DNA of 6,731 nucleotides from Candidatus Bathyarchaeota archaeon. Its GTDB lineage: Archaea; Thermoproteota; Bathyarchaeia; RBG-16-48-13; JAGMEO01. The translations under genes and the position numbers were made by a program. Below are positions 1 through 5,720 of the stretch, piece after piece. The stretch spans positions 1 to 6,731 of the forward strand of contig JAUVYS010000071.1 in NCBI GenBank assembly GCA_030602965.1, written 5' to 3'. The notes under the pieces were generated by a model. That model worked only from the letters and a program-made list of their open reading frames with translations, searched no databases and was not told the origin of the DNA. Positions within the stretch are counted from its first letter, which is position 1, and every line of letters starts with the position of its first letter.

Positions 1-132
1 GTACACCTTGCCCTTTAGAGAAACATTTTTAAGAATATCTATAGCTGTGTCAGAACCAAACACGGTTATGAGAAACTTACGTTGATCTCCACGGTCACTT
101 GGAAGAGGTATAATATAAGGCCAAATATCCAT
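1..132 (-). CDS. Winged-helix transcriptional regulator, N-terminal fragment (runs off the left edge)
   Basis: The first 44 codons of a minus-strand gene are present, reading MDIWPYIIPLP and then FLITVFGSDTAIDILKNV. The remainder lies beyond base 1. The segment 'VFGSDTAIDIL' resembles the first helix of archaeal winged-helix/ArsR-like regulators, where an FGS-x-T-x-x-x-IL pattern opens the DNA-binding domain, so a DNA-binding transcription factor is the likely product. That is family-level inference from a short stretch; the recognition helix itself is not in the window. The ATG at 130-132 is the first in-frame ATG after a stop at about 148-150. No Shine-Dalgarno sequence is visible upstream, which suggests a leaderless message. 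The gene is absent from a simple ORF list only because it is cut by the window edge. Confidence 0.6.
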   Translation of the reverse strand, partial: MDIWPYIIPLPSDRGDQRKFLITVFGSDTAIDILKNVSLKGKVY

Positions 133-198
133 ATCTGAAACCCAGTAATATTAATGAAAAAATCTACTTAATGAACTCTACTAACTTGAAGATAATTC

Positions 199-327
199 TC
201 AATCAACAGTATGGAGTGTATGTTCATATTCAAAAGTGGAAAAAAAAACAATATTCTCTTTTATAAGAATTATGTCTCCTTCCACATACAGAGTCATTCC
301 ATTTTCATTTCGGTTAAGATCTTTCAA
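199..327 (-). CDS. Short unknown open frame (about 42 aa), possible small gene or 3' remnant
   Basis: This minus-strand frame is open from base 348 down to a TGA at 199-201. Candidate starts are TTG at 325-327 (42 residues) and ATG at 295-297 (32 residues). No clear ribosome-binding site precedes either. The peptide reads FLKDLNRNENG, then MTLYVEGDIILIKEN and IVFFSTFEYEHTLHTVD. It alternates hydrophobic residues as beta strands do and looks more protein-like than chance. I do not recognise the family. A run of nine A (240-248) lies inside it but does not break the frame. It could be a small real gene, the 3' end of a decayed gene, or chance; the stop at 349-351 closes the frame upstream. Otherwise bases 133-409 hold only promoter-like AT-rich DNA. 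Confidence 0.3.
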   Translation of the reverse strand: MKDLNRNENGMTLYVEGDIILIKENIVFFSTFEYEHTLHTVD

Positions 328-394
328 GAAGTTGAATATTCGATCATATTAAAACTTTAGTCATTGAATGGTTATATTCATTATTGATGCTGAA

Positions 395-400
395 GTGGAG
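395..400 (+). promoter_or_regulatory. Ribosome-binding site of the nucleotidyltransferase gene
   Basis: GTGGAG lies nine bases before the ATG at 410 and supports that start. TATA-like stretches upstream are CATATTAAAA (about 345-354), which would give a leader of roughly 30 bases containing this site, and TTATATT (372-378), which would give an almost leaderless message. The first fits better with the ribosome-binding site. Confidence 0.5.
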
Positions 401-409
401 AACAGTTAG

Positions 410-1468
410 ATGGTGCGTCAAAAGACTTTTAGTGATCGAGATTTCATTTCAACCCCTGAAGGGTTTTTCTTCTGTGTCATTGGTAACATTCATCCACAAG
501 ATAGGATAATTGCTTACATCAAGTATGTTCCAAATGAAAAAGGAAAGTGGGGTAAAAAGAAACGGTACAAAAGGATCTTGAGATCATATACAACTCCCTC
601 GGTTAAAGAAACATTTCAAATTCTTGAGAAGCAAAATCCAGAATATCTTTTTCACTCGGAGATTCTGTCTATCAAGATGTCGGCTGTTCCTATAAACCTT
701 ATAAAGAGGCATTATAAGCCCGAAGATAAGTTGTTAGAACTACTCTCACATACAAAAAAGGGACAACGTGATTCATTAGAAGAAAAAGTTGTAGAGTTTG
801 TGAAAATATTATCCGATGAGAGTGATATCAACACTAATTACTTTGGTGTCACCGGTTCAATCTTACTGGAGATATACAACCCAGTCTTTTCTGACTTAGA
901 CATTATTGTTTATGGTCGTAAAAACACGCTCCGAGTTAAGGAAGCTATGAAAAAGCTTTACTCGAAAGGTGTTGTTGATCGGTTCAAAGGGTCTTACCTA
1001 GAAAATTGGGCTATGAGAAAAACTGAGCAATTCCCTATTACTTTTCCAGAGGCAAAACAAATCTACAACAGAACTTGGAATCGAGGCTTTTTCAAAGAAA
1101 CAATGTTCTCTATTCATCCAGTGAAGCTTGAGGCAGAAGTTAAAGAAAAGTTTGGAGATAGGAGATTCATTCCAAAGGGACTGACAACTATTCATGCAAC
1201 AATTACTGACATAGAAAACTCGTTTTTCTTACCGGCGACTTATCAAATAGGTCAAGTAATTTACGACGATGGACACTCTGCAGAGTATGTTTCTGAGATT
1301 ACGAGTTACGACGGTTTTTACGGTGGCATCTTCAAAGAAGGCGAAACTATCGTCGCGAGAGGAAAACTTGAAGAAGTTGTTGATCGTAAAGGAAAGACTA
1401 AAGGTCATAGAGTTTTAGTGGGATCCTTTGAAGCTCTAGGTAAAGACTATATTAAAGTGTTAAAATAA
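410..1468 (+). CDS. Predicted archaeal nucleotidyltransferase (polymerase-beta fold, COG2413-like)
   Basis: This 352-residue protein has a polymerase-beta-type nucleotidyltransferase core. The signature is GVTGS at residues 146-150 followed by SDLDIIVYG at 161-169, matching the GS...DxD pattern in which the two aspartates hold the catalytic metals. The N-terminal about 110 residues, basic and rich in aromatics (GKWGKKKRYKRILRSY region), and the C-terminal about 90 residues (IHATITDIENSFFLPATY, then a Gly-rich beta segment) flank the core as in the archaeal family usually labelled 'predicted nucleotidyltransferase'. Substrate and role are not known; transfer of a nucleotide to RNA, protein or a small molecule is possible. 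The length appears complete. A GTGGAG ribosome-binding site supports the ATG start. The gene stands alone, with an unrelated minus-strand gene downstream, so context adds nothing about function. Confidence 0.8.
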   Translation: MVRQKTFSDRDFISTPEGFFFCVIGNIHPQDRIIAYIKYVPNEKGKWGKKKRYKRILRSYTTPSVKETFQILEKQNPEYLFHSEILSIKMSAVPINLIKRHYKPEDKLLELLSHTKKGQRDSLEEKVVEFVKILSDESDINTNYFGVTGSILLEIYNPVFSDLDIIVYGRKNTLRVKEAMKKLYSKGVVDRFKGSYLENWAMRKTEQFPITFPEAKQIYNRTWNRGFFKETMFSIHPVKLEAEVKEKFGDRRFIPKGLTTIHATITDIENSFFLPATYQIGQVIYDDGHSAEYVSEITSYDGFYGGIFKEGETIVARGKLEEVVDRKGKTKGHRVLVGSFEALGKDYIKVLK

Positions 1469-1732
1469 AACTCACAATATTGAAATTTTTAGGACTTAAT
1501 GCAAAAGACATCGAAATGATTTTCCTATTTTACAACTATCACTATTATACTGGATGGCTTTCAAAATACTATAGCAATTGGGAAAGGTTTTGCTGATAAT
1601 CTCTCACCTCAACATTCCTAGAACAACTGTTTTGTAAGATTCTGAATTCAGAAATGTATGATAACCAACAAACATTAAAAAAAGACTGTCTTTTAGCAGA
1701 GAGAGAAAAGAAAAAAGATTTACAAAGTAAAT
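1469..1732. other. Intergenic stretch with no confident gene
   Basis: This AT-rich spacer of 264 bases lies between convergent genes. A plus-strand frame from TTG 1480 to TGA 1594-1596 could encode 38 residues (KFLGLNAKDIEMIFLFYN, then tyrosine- and tryptophan-rich), but it has no ribosome-binding site and nothing recognisable. A 14-base perfect palindrome centred on a GAATTC lies at 1640-1653. The right end is A-rich and probably serves as terminator for the minus-strand gene. Confidence 0.5.
1676..1714 (-). terminator. T-rich terminator of the 1733-2077 gene
   Basis: Read on the minus strand, the DNA just after the stop codon has two T-rich tracts: a TTTTTTCTTTTC tract at about 1702-1714, and a run of seven T beginning at about 1683. 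Oligo-T without a strong hairpin is the usual archaeal intrinsic terminator. Confidence 0.4.
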
Positions 1733-2077
1733 TCAAAATTCAACTCGCTTTTTAGCGAGTTCAGAATAGATCTTTGCTTTTCGTATAAGATTTACAAAAG
1801 AGTCTTTTACAGTGATTTTTAAGCCGATTCTGTAAAAGAGTTCTTTTATGATGGCGTCTTCAATGGCAATAGCGCCATGACCAAAAAGTTTTCTTAAACC
1901 TGCATGGAAAGCAACGATTTCTTTCGGAATGTTTCTCTTCTCTATAAAAACAACCGTTTTTAGATACAAGTATAATGTCTTAGCAACCTCCTTACCCAAG
2001 ACATCAACTAAAATGTTATCTATTACCTCAATTAGTACCTCATTGAAATTAATGTCTTTGTGCAGACTGTGAGGCAA
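1733..2077 (-). CDS. Small alpha-helical archaeal protein of unknown function (114 aa)
   Basis: This is a short acidic-basic helical protein with the central pattern VLGKEVAKTLYLYL (26-39), IPKEIVAFHAGLRKLFGHGA (50-69) and AIEDAIIKELFYRIGL (71-86). Small archaeal proteins, some annotated as NitrOD5-like output domains, share an 'F..gL..lFG.Ga...e..I...L' layout. That similarity is from memory and unverified, so I give no function. No cysteines, signal peptide or membrane segment are seen. The start is TTG (2075-2077), the first possible start after an in-frame TGA two codons upstream. There is no Shine-Dalgarno sequence, which points to a leaderless or near-leaderless message. It is separated from the aspartate kinase by 128 AT-rich bases and is probably its own transcription unit. 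Confidence 0.65.
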   Translation of the reverse strand: MPHSLHKDINFNEVLIEVIDNILVDVLGKEVAKTLYLYLKTVVFIEKRNIPKEIVAFHAGLRKLFGHGAIAIEDAIIKELFYRIGLKITVKDSFVNLIRKAKIYSELAKKRVEF

Positions 2078-2107
2078 TTCTATTCAATGAATTTAAAATT
2101 TAATTCA

Positions 2108-2116
2108 GTATTTAAG
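2108..2116 (-). promoter_or_regulatory. Possible TATA box of the 1733-2077 gene
   Basis: On the minus strand, CTTAAATAC lies about 30-35 bases before the TTG start. The usual 25-base TATA-to-start distance would place transcription initiation within about ten bases of the start codon, consistent with the missing ribosome-binding site. The whole spacer is AT-rich, so the exact box is uncertain. Confidence 0.3.
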
Positions 2117-2185
2117 ATCTCTATTACACTGTTTAAGAAATTCAAATATATATTGTGAAATATTTCAATTTCAAAATCAATTGCT

Positions 2186-2196
2186 TTAAAAAATAT
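2186..2196 (-). terminator. Possible oligo-T terminator of the aspartate kinase gene
   Basis: On the minus strand, a run of six T (2188-2193) follows the stop codon by about a dozen bases, after an AT-rich stretch. There is no strong hairpin. This is consistent with archaeal oligo-T termination but weak on its own. Confidence 0.3.
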
Positions 2197-2205
2197 TTAA
2201 AATCA

Positions 2206-3567
2206 TTAAAATTTTCCTTTCTCTATGAAGTACTTGTGAAGAGAAATCATGGCTTTCCTATAATCTTTCTTTTCGATGAGAACTGCTGATGAAATATTTG
2301 AAACTCCAATTTCTACTGAGATGAGAACATCGCTTAGCGCCTTGCCAATTGCTCCAATAATTCCTACTCTATAAGCCATGCCAGCACCGATTACGCCAAT
2401 GAAGGCTTGATTGTATGGTTTAGATATCGTAATATTCATTTTCTTCCGGTACTTGGATATTTCTTCCTCAATCTCAGATCTTCTTTCAGTCTCTAGAAAA
2501 GCAAAAGTAACCTTTCGCCTGTGTCCACCTGAAGATATTGTATCAAATATGTGTCTCAGACGGTTCAGTTCAGGTAGATTATAAACAAGATCATAACCTT
2601 CGAAGTCGTAAACGATCATTTCGTCTTTTCCAGCAACTAGCTTAACTGGTTTCTCTTTACGTATCAAATGTTCAGGTAGCTCTTTTACAATTCTTGTTTT
2701 AGGGCCATCCAGATCAATATAATTTGCCATGTATGTTTCAGAGGGACAATGCTCCAGTAATGAAAGATACAAGCCAATTCTAGCCCTTTTAGCTCCTAAT
2801 GAAACTGCGTCTAACAATTCATCAACAGTTAAAACAGGAACAGTTCTTACTGTTGAAACAATATCTGGGTCCGCGGTCAGGATTCCATTAGTATCAGTAA
2901 TTATCCAAAGTTCATCAGCTTCAAAGAATCTGGCAAGTTCCATGGCAACTTGATCTGATCCTCCTCTTCCAAGAGGCACTATCCTGTCTTTCTCAGAATC
3001 AACAGCTGCATAGCCAGGTATTACAAAACAATCACAAGAATCAAACTCTTTTTTCATTTTGGCGCATTCTTGTTTAGATTTTTCAGAATCAATTTTCCAT
3101 CCACCATCTTCTGTGTTAACCTGTAGAGGATAGGTGCTGTCTTGAAATCGTTTTAGACATACTTTGACACTGCGATTTTCTAACTCACGAAAAAGAATCT
3201 CAGAAGAAATCTCTTCTCCGATCACCTTTACTTCATTAACCATTGATCGATCAGGTTTCTTTCTAATTAGTTGCAACTTATCTAATAGTTCTGTAAAAAC
3301 GACTTTTGAAAAAAGCCTGTCAGAATCTTTATGCTTCTTCTTTATCGCTTCAACATTTTTTTCTACTAATGGCCTATCGTCTTGAACTGCAGCTTGAACT
3401 GCATTAAGTAGTAAATCGGTCACGCCTAAACGTGCTGAAACAACAGAGATAACCTTGCAACCTCTATCTGTCTGAGAGGAAATCGTGTCACAAGCTTTAC
3501 CAACTTTTTCAATTTCATCTATCGTTTTACCTCCAAACTTATCCACAACAATCCTTTTTTTGGGCAT
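2206..3567 (-). CDS. Divergent aspartate kinase family protein with two C-terminal ACT domains
   Basis: Aspartate kinase phosphorylates L-aspartate with ATP as the first step towards lysine, threonine, methionine and isoleucine. This 453-residue protein has the amino-acid-kinase core: KFGG at 10-13, VVSARLGVT at 42-50, GEE at 117-119, LGRGGSD at 199-205 and TDTNGILTADP at 224-234. The C-terminal third (about 307-453) matches a tandem ACT regulatory region, with GAGMAYRVGIIGAIGKAL at 394-411 typical of the second ACT domain and a closing SLHKYF. Length fits a monofunctional enzyme. Several family motifs differ: the KFGGTS opening reads KFGGKT, and the GAK-VLHP segment reads GAKRARIGLYL (258-268). 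The enzyme may therefore use another substrate or be a degenerate paralogue. No other amino-acid biosynthesis gene is nearby. ATG 3565-3567 is chosen as the start; a divergent DUF362 gene begins 100 bases away. Confidence 0.85.
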   Translation of the reverse strand: MPKKRIVVDKFGGKTIDEIEKVGKACDTISSQTDRGCKVISVVSARLGVTDLLLNAVQAAVQDDRPLVEKNVEAIKKKHKDSDRLFSKVVFTELLDKLQLIRKKPDRSMVNEVKVIGEEISSEILFRELENRSVKVCLKRFQDSTYPLQVNTEDGGWKIDSEKSKQECAKMKKEFDSCDCFVIPGYAAVDSEKDRIVPLGRGGSDQVAMELARFFEADELWIITDTNGILTADPDIVSTVRTVPVLTVDELLDAVSLGAKRARIGLYLSLLEHCPSETYMANYIDLDGPKTRIVKELPEHLIRKEKPVKLVAGKDEMIVYDFEGYDLVYNLPELNRLRHIFDTISSGGHRRKVTFAFLETERRSEIEEEISKYRKKMNITISKPYNQAFIGVIGAGMAYRVGIIGAIGKALSDVLISVEIGVSNISSAVLIEKKDYRKAMISLHKYFIEKGKF

Positions 3568-3610
3568 TCAAGCTTCACAATCCGAGTAGGTTAATAAGGA
3601 TCAGACTATC

Positions 3611-3618
3611 TTTATAAC
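3611..3618. promoter_or_regulatory. Shared TATA-like element between the divergent aspartate kinase and DUF362 genes
   Basis: TTTATAAC on the plus strand reads GTTATAAA on the minus strand. Counting about 26 bases from its centre gives predicted start points near 3641 (plus) and 3588 (minus), leaving leaders of about 27 and 21 bases. One near-symmetric element could therefore serve both genes in this 100-base spacer. A second AT-rich patch (CGTTTTAACA, 3621-3630) is an alternative plus-strand box. Confidence 0.4.
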
Positions 3619-3653
3619 AACGTTTTAACATTTTTGTCAAGCTATCAATTTTC

Positions 3654-3660
3654 AAAGGTG
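3654..3660 (+). promoter_or_regulatory. Ribosome-binding site that fixes the DUF362 start at 3668
   Basis: AAAGGTG ends seven bases before ATG 3668 but only one base before the upstream in-frame TTG at 3662. The spacing favours the ATG. Confidence 0.55.
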
Positions 3661-3667
3661 TTTGAAG

Positions 3668-4852
3668 ATGAATGATAAGTCAATTGTGTATTTTGCTTCC
3701 ACTGAGACTCCAGCTTTAAAACGTGAGTATTCTCTCGCAAGAAAGTTTGATACGATAATAGACAGGCTCGGAGTAAAAGAAGTAGTGAAAGATAAGGATG
3801 TGGCTATCAAGATGCATACTGGATACAAGCTCAACTATACAACTATTCACCCGTTTTTAGTTGGGCGTCTTGTCAGTGCAATTAAGGAGGCGGGAGGTAA
3901 TCCTTTCGTCATCGATATTCTTAGGCAAATCCGTCATGCGAGACTCAAAGGTTACACTGAGGAAGTGATTGGTTGTCCAATGTTTCCAGTGGCGGGAATA
4001 AAGGACAATTATTTCATAGAAAAAAAGGTGAACTTCAAAGGAGTTAAAACCCTAAAAATGGGTGGATCAATCAGAGACGCTGATGTTCTAATCAACTTGG
4101 CGCATTTCAAAGGACATAATTCAACAGGTTATGGTGGAGTGATTAAGAATCTAGCTCTTGGATGTTTTACGGAAGAGTCTAGATATGCTATGCATGAAAC
4201 GATTATGTTTGATTCTTTCTTAAATGTTGAGAAATGTACAGATGTTGACAAGCTGATTAAAGCATGTCCCTTTAATCTGATAAAGTGGAAAAAAGGGAAA
4301 TTACAGGTAACACTTGACTTATGTAATCAATGTATGAGATGTATTCAAACAGATAAAAACGGTTGTATTCAAATAAACAAGAAGAACTTTGAATCCTTCT
4401 TTGAAATTGTGGCAATAGCAGCTGAAGTAGTTCTCTCGGAGATCGGAAGAAAAAACATCTTCAATATTAATGTTGCATTCGATATAACTGAATACTGTGA
4501 CTGCTGGGGATTCACTACAGGAAACATCTTGCCTGACATTGGCTTCCTAGGCTCGAAAGACATCTTAGCCTTAGATAAAGCCACACTCGACCTCTCAGTA
4601 GATAAACAATTAATCATTGAGAACGTCTCCAAGACTTCAGATATCAATAATGATCCAGAATTACACCCGTTAGCAAGAATTCATGGACCCTATAAAGACC
4701 CATATATCCAAATTAAATTCGGAGAAAAACACAACTTAGGAAATACAAAATATGAGATAAAGGAAATTCTGCCTGCACAAAAAATCAGCAAATCAGCTCC
4801 TGCTTTCCCAAAAGCTATTAAACTATATCAAAATACCGCCAAACATGATTAA
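3668..4852 (+). CDS. DUF362 domain iron-sulfur protein (COG2768-like)
   Basis: This 394-residue protein belongs to the DUF362 group of uncharacterised Fe-S proteins. Recognisable family segments are AIKMHTGYK (46-54), HFKGHNSTGYGGVIKNLALG (146-165), the CDC pair at 277-279 and PDIGFLGSKDILALDKATLD (289-308). The inserted ferredoxin-like part is unusual. Where a first CxxCxxCxxxCP motif is expected, only two cysteines remain (C190 and C200 in KCTDVDKLIKACP). The second motif is CNQCMRC followed by a late cysteine (C219, C222, C225, C233), so at most one normal 4Fe-4S cluster seems likely. No signal peptide or membrane segment is seen, suggesting a cytoplasmic protein. The function of this family is not established; electron transfer or a redox enzyme role is inferred. 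The AAAGGTG site supports ATG 3668. It is single, divergent from the aspartate kinase. Confidence 0.85.
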   Translation: MNDKSIVYFASTETPALKREYSLARKFDTIIDRLGVKEVVKDKDVAIKMHTGYKLNYTTIHPFLVGRLVSAIKEAGGNPFVIDILRQIRHARLKGYTEEVIGCPMFPVAGIKDNYFIEKKVNFKGVKTLKMGGSIRDADVLINLAHFKGHNSTGYGGVIKNLALGCFTEESRYAMHETIMFDSFLNVEKCTDVDKLIKACPFNLIKWKKGKLQVTLDLCNQCMRCIQTDKNGCIQINKKNFESFFEIVAIAAEVVLSEIGRKNIFNINVAFDITEYCDCWGFTTGNILPDIGFLGSKDILALDKATLDLSVDKQLIIENVSKTSDINNDPELHPLARIHGPYKDPYIQIKFGEKHNLGNTKYEIKEILPAQKISKSAPAFPKAIKLYQNTAKHD

Positions 4853-4877
4853 CTCAATTTGAACAGTTCTGAATGCA

Positions 4878-5130
4878 TTATATGCTTTCTCGTACAAAGT
4901 TAAGGTTACGTGCAGCGTTCATCATGGGATCTTTGCCTGGTGGTGTCTCCAAAATTAAATAACCGTCTTAGTTCATTTTATGGATTGCCTTTTTTACAGA
5001 AATGAAATCGACGCTTCCATCCCCAAGTTGTACAGCCCACTTTGTTCCTCTGTCTTTTTCACCTTTTCCTAAGGGAGCTCTCTTTTCTCGTAATTTCATT
5101 AGTTTGCGCGCGCCATGTCACTTGGATAAG
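4878..5130 (-). pseudogene. Remnant of a sugar-phosphate isomerase/epimerase (xylose-isomerase-like TIM barrel), C-terminal part
   Basis: On the minus strand, 4968-5099 reads MKLREKRAPLGKGEKDRG and then WAVQLGDGSVDFISVKKAI before a TAA at 4968-4970. The same frame continues as DGYLILETPPGKDPMMNAAR to a proper stop at 4878-4880. The LGDGxVDF segment followed by DGYLILETP is typical of the last strands of AP-endonuclease-2/xylose-isomerase-like TIM-barrel proteins. The stop sits where the family usually has the tyrosine of GYDGY, so a single TAT-to-TAA or TAC-to-TAA change would explain it. Upstream, a different frame at 5106-5127 reads YPSDMARAN, so a frameshift probably also occurred. Only about the last 80 residues of an expected 260-280 survive; the PRC-barrel gene lies directly upstream. 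It is surely non-functional as it stands. Confidence 0.75.
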
Positions 5131-5131
5131 T

Positions 5132-5434
5132 TTAGTTAATTGGTTTTAGGATTGTTCTTAGTTCTTCTATGTTTTTATTAATAGAGATTAGATCCCCGAC
5201 TGCTTTAATCAATCCAACTGGAAGCAACACTTCAACTGATCCGAGTAGTGGTTTTTTATACCCAAATTCTTTTATTGCTTCCTCTGTTAACTTAATTTGT
5301 AGATGGGTTACAGACCATTGAGATAGATCTATGTGAGCTCCACTAGTTTTTCCTATGACTCTGGCTCCTTCTTCAACAACATCCTTTCCGAGAAGTACTT
5401 TAACACTTACCATTTCTAATTCACTAATTCTCAT
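5132..5434 (-). CDS. PRC-barrel domain protein
   Basis: This 100-residue protein is essentially one PRC-barrel. LLGKDVVEEGARVIGKTSGA (14-33), HIDLSQWSVTHLQIKL (34-49), KKPLLGSVEVLLPVGLIKAV (60-79) and GDLISINKNIEEL (80-92) follow the archaeal stand-alone family in order and length. The domain is named after the photosynthetic reaction centre H subunit and RimM. In archaea the small stand-alone members are of unknown role, possibly RNA or protein binding or assembly. The ATG at 5432-5434 gives the MRISEL opening usual in this family. An internal ATG (5411-5413) is the alternative. No Shine-Dalgarno sequence precedes the chosen start, so the message may be nearly leaderless. The stop codon is one base before the isomerase remnant, and the 50-residue gene ends 44 bases upstream on the same strand, so cotranscription with that gene is possible. 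Confidence 0.85.
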   Translation of the reverse strand: MRISELEMVSVKVLLGKDVVEEGARVIGKTSGAHIDLSQWSVTHLQIKLTEEAIKEFGYKKPLLGSVEVLLPVGLIKAVGDLISINKNIEELRTILKPIN

Positions 5435-5470
5435 CTATGTTAATTATATCAATATAGAATTAACCCAGCT

Positions 5471-5478
5471 GTATAAAA
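5471..5478 (-). promoter_or_regulatory. TATA-like box of the PRC-barrel gene
   Basis: On the minus strand TTTTATAC ends directly at the stop codon of the 50-residue gene and lies about 40 bases before the PRC-barrel ATG. Transcription would start near 5449, leaving a leader of about 15 bases. Confidence 0.4.
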
Positions 5479-5631
5479 TTAAAATTCAATTTTTGATTCT
5501 TTTTGGTGTACCCATCGTTTGTCTTTTTCTCCAACCCAAGATTCAATGGCGTCTTCTATTGCTCTTTTAATAACTTCCTTTCGAAACCGTGTCTCTAATT
5601 CATCTGAAATAACCAATTTTACCTCGCCCAT
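5479..5631 (-). CDS. 50-residue ribbon-helix-helix-like small protein
   Basis: A complete minus-strand frame runs from ATG (5629-5631) to TAA (5479-5481). It encodes MGEVKLVISDELETRFRKEV, then IKRAIEDAIESWVGEKDKRW and a basic tail. The layout, a beta strand (VKLVIS), a helix (DELETRFRKEVIK) and a second helix (AIEDAIESWV), resembles small archaeal ribbon-helix-helix or antitoxin-like proteins. Those usually carry a longer turn with a K-G-x-L-S/T segment between the helices; this one is shorter, so the domain assignment is tentative. It could act as a DNA-binding regulator, including of itself or the PRC gene, but no toxin partner is visible. GGTG at 5638-5641 lies six bases before the ATG and supports the start. 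It is too short to be found by a length cutoff but looks real. Confidence 0.6.
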   Translation of the reverse strand: MGEVKLVISDELETRFRKEVIKRAIEDAIESWVGEKDKRWVHQKESKIEF

Positions 5632-5637
5632 GAAAAA

Positions 5638-5641
5638 CACC
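5638..5641 (-). promoter_or_regulatory. Ribosome-binding site of the 50-residue gene
   Basis: On the minus strand GGTG, within TGTGGTG, ends six bases before the ATG at 5629-5631. It is a partial match to the archaeal GGAGGTGA consensus. Confidence 0.4.
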
Positions 5642-5688
5642 ACACAACAATCTACTTTAAGAGAATATTACTATTTCTTGTGTCATAT

Positions 5689-5715
5689 ATTATTGATCTC
5701 TTTTTGATCAATAAT
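5689..5715. repeat. Perfect 10-base inverted repeat with 7-base spacer
   Basis: ATTATTGATC (5689-5698) and GATCAATAAT (5706-5715) are exact reverse complements around a 7-base spacer. The repeat lies upstream of the 50-residue ribbon-helix-helix-like gene and downstream of the zinc-ribbon gene. No T run follows it on the minus strand, so an operator is more natural than a terminator. Its role is unproven. Confidence 0.6.
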
Positions 5716-5720
5716 TTTAA

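Noticed and set aside
240..248. Run of nine A as a possible frameshift in the short left-edge frame
   Set aside because: Careful codon counting shows the minus-strand frame continues through the run to TGA 199-201 without a break.
998..1195. Open frame on the minus strand inside the nucleotidyltransferase gene
   Set aside because: It is antisense to a well-supported gene and has no recognisable protein features.
1640..1653. Perfect 14-base palindrome around GAATTC
   Set aside because: A palindrome this long is expected by chance about once in a window of this size, and it has no useful position relative to a promoter.
1680..1694. AAAAGAC and GTCTTTT inverted repeat as a terminator hairpin
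   Set aside because: Only one base separates the arms, so no stable hairpin loop can form; the T tract alone is the more likely signal.
2729..3385. Two open frames on the plus strand (2729-2953 and 3164-3385) inside the aspartate kinase gene
   Set aside because: Both are serine-rich antisense readings of a clear kinase gene.
3652..3834. Minus-strand frame overlapping the start of the DUF362 gene
   Set aside because: It is antisense to the start of a clearly coding gene and has no sensible product.
4369..4647. Minus-strand frame inside the DUF362 gene
   Set aside because: It is antisense to conserved DUF362 segments and low in complexity.
5355..5707. Two plus-strand frames (5355-5570 and 5519-5707)
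   Set aside because: They are antisense to the PRC-barrel and 50-residue genes, which have better start signals and recognisable domains.
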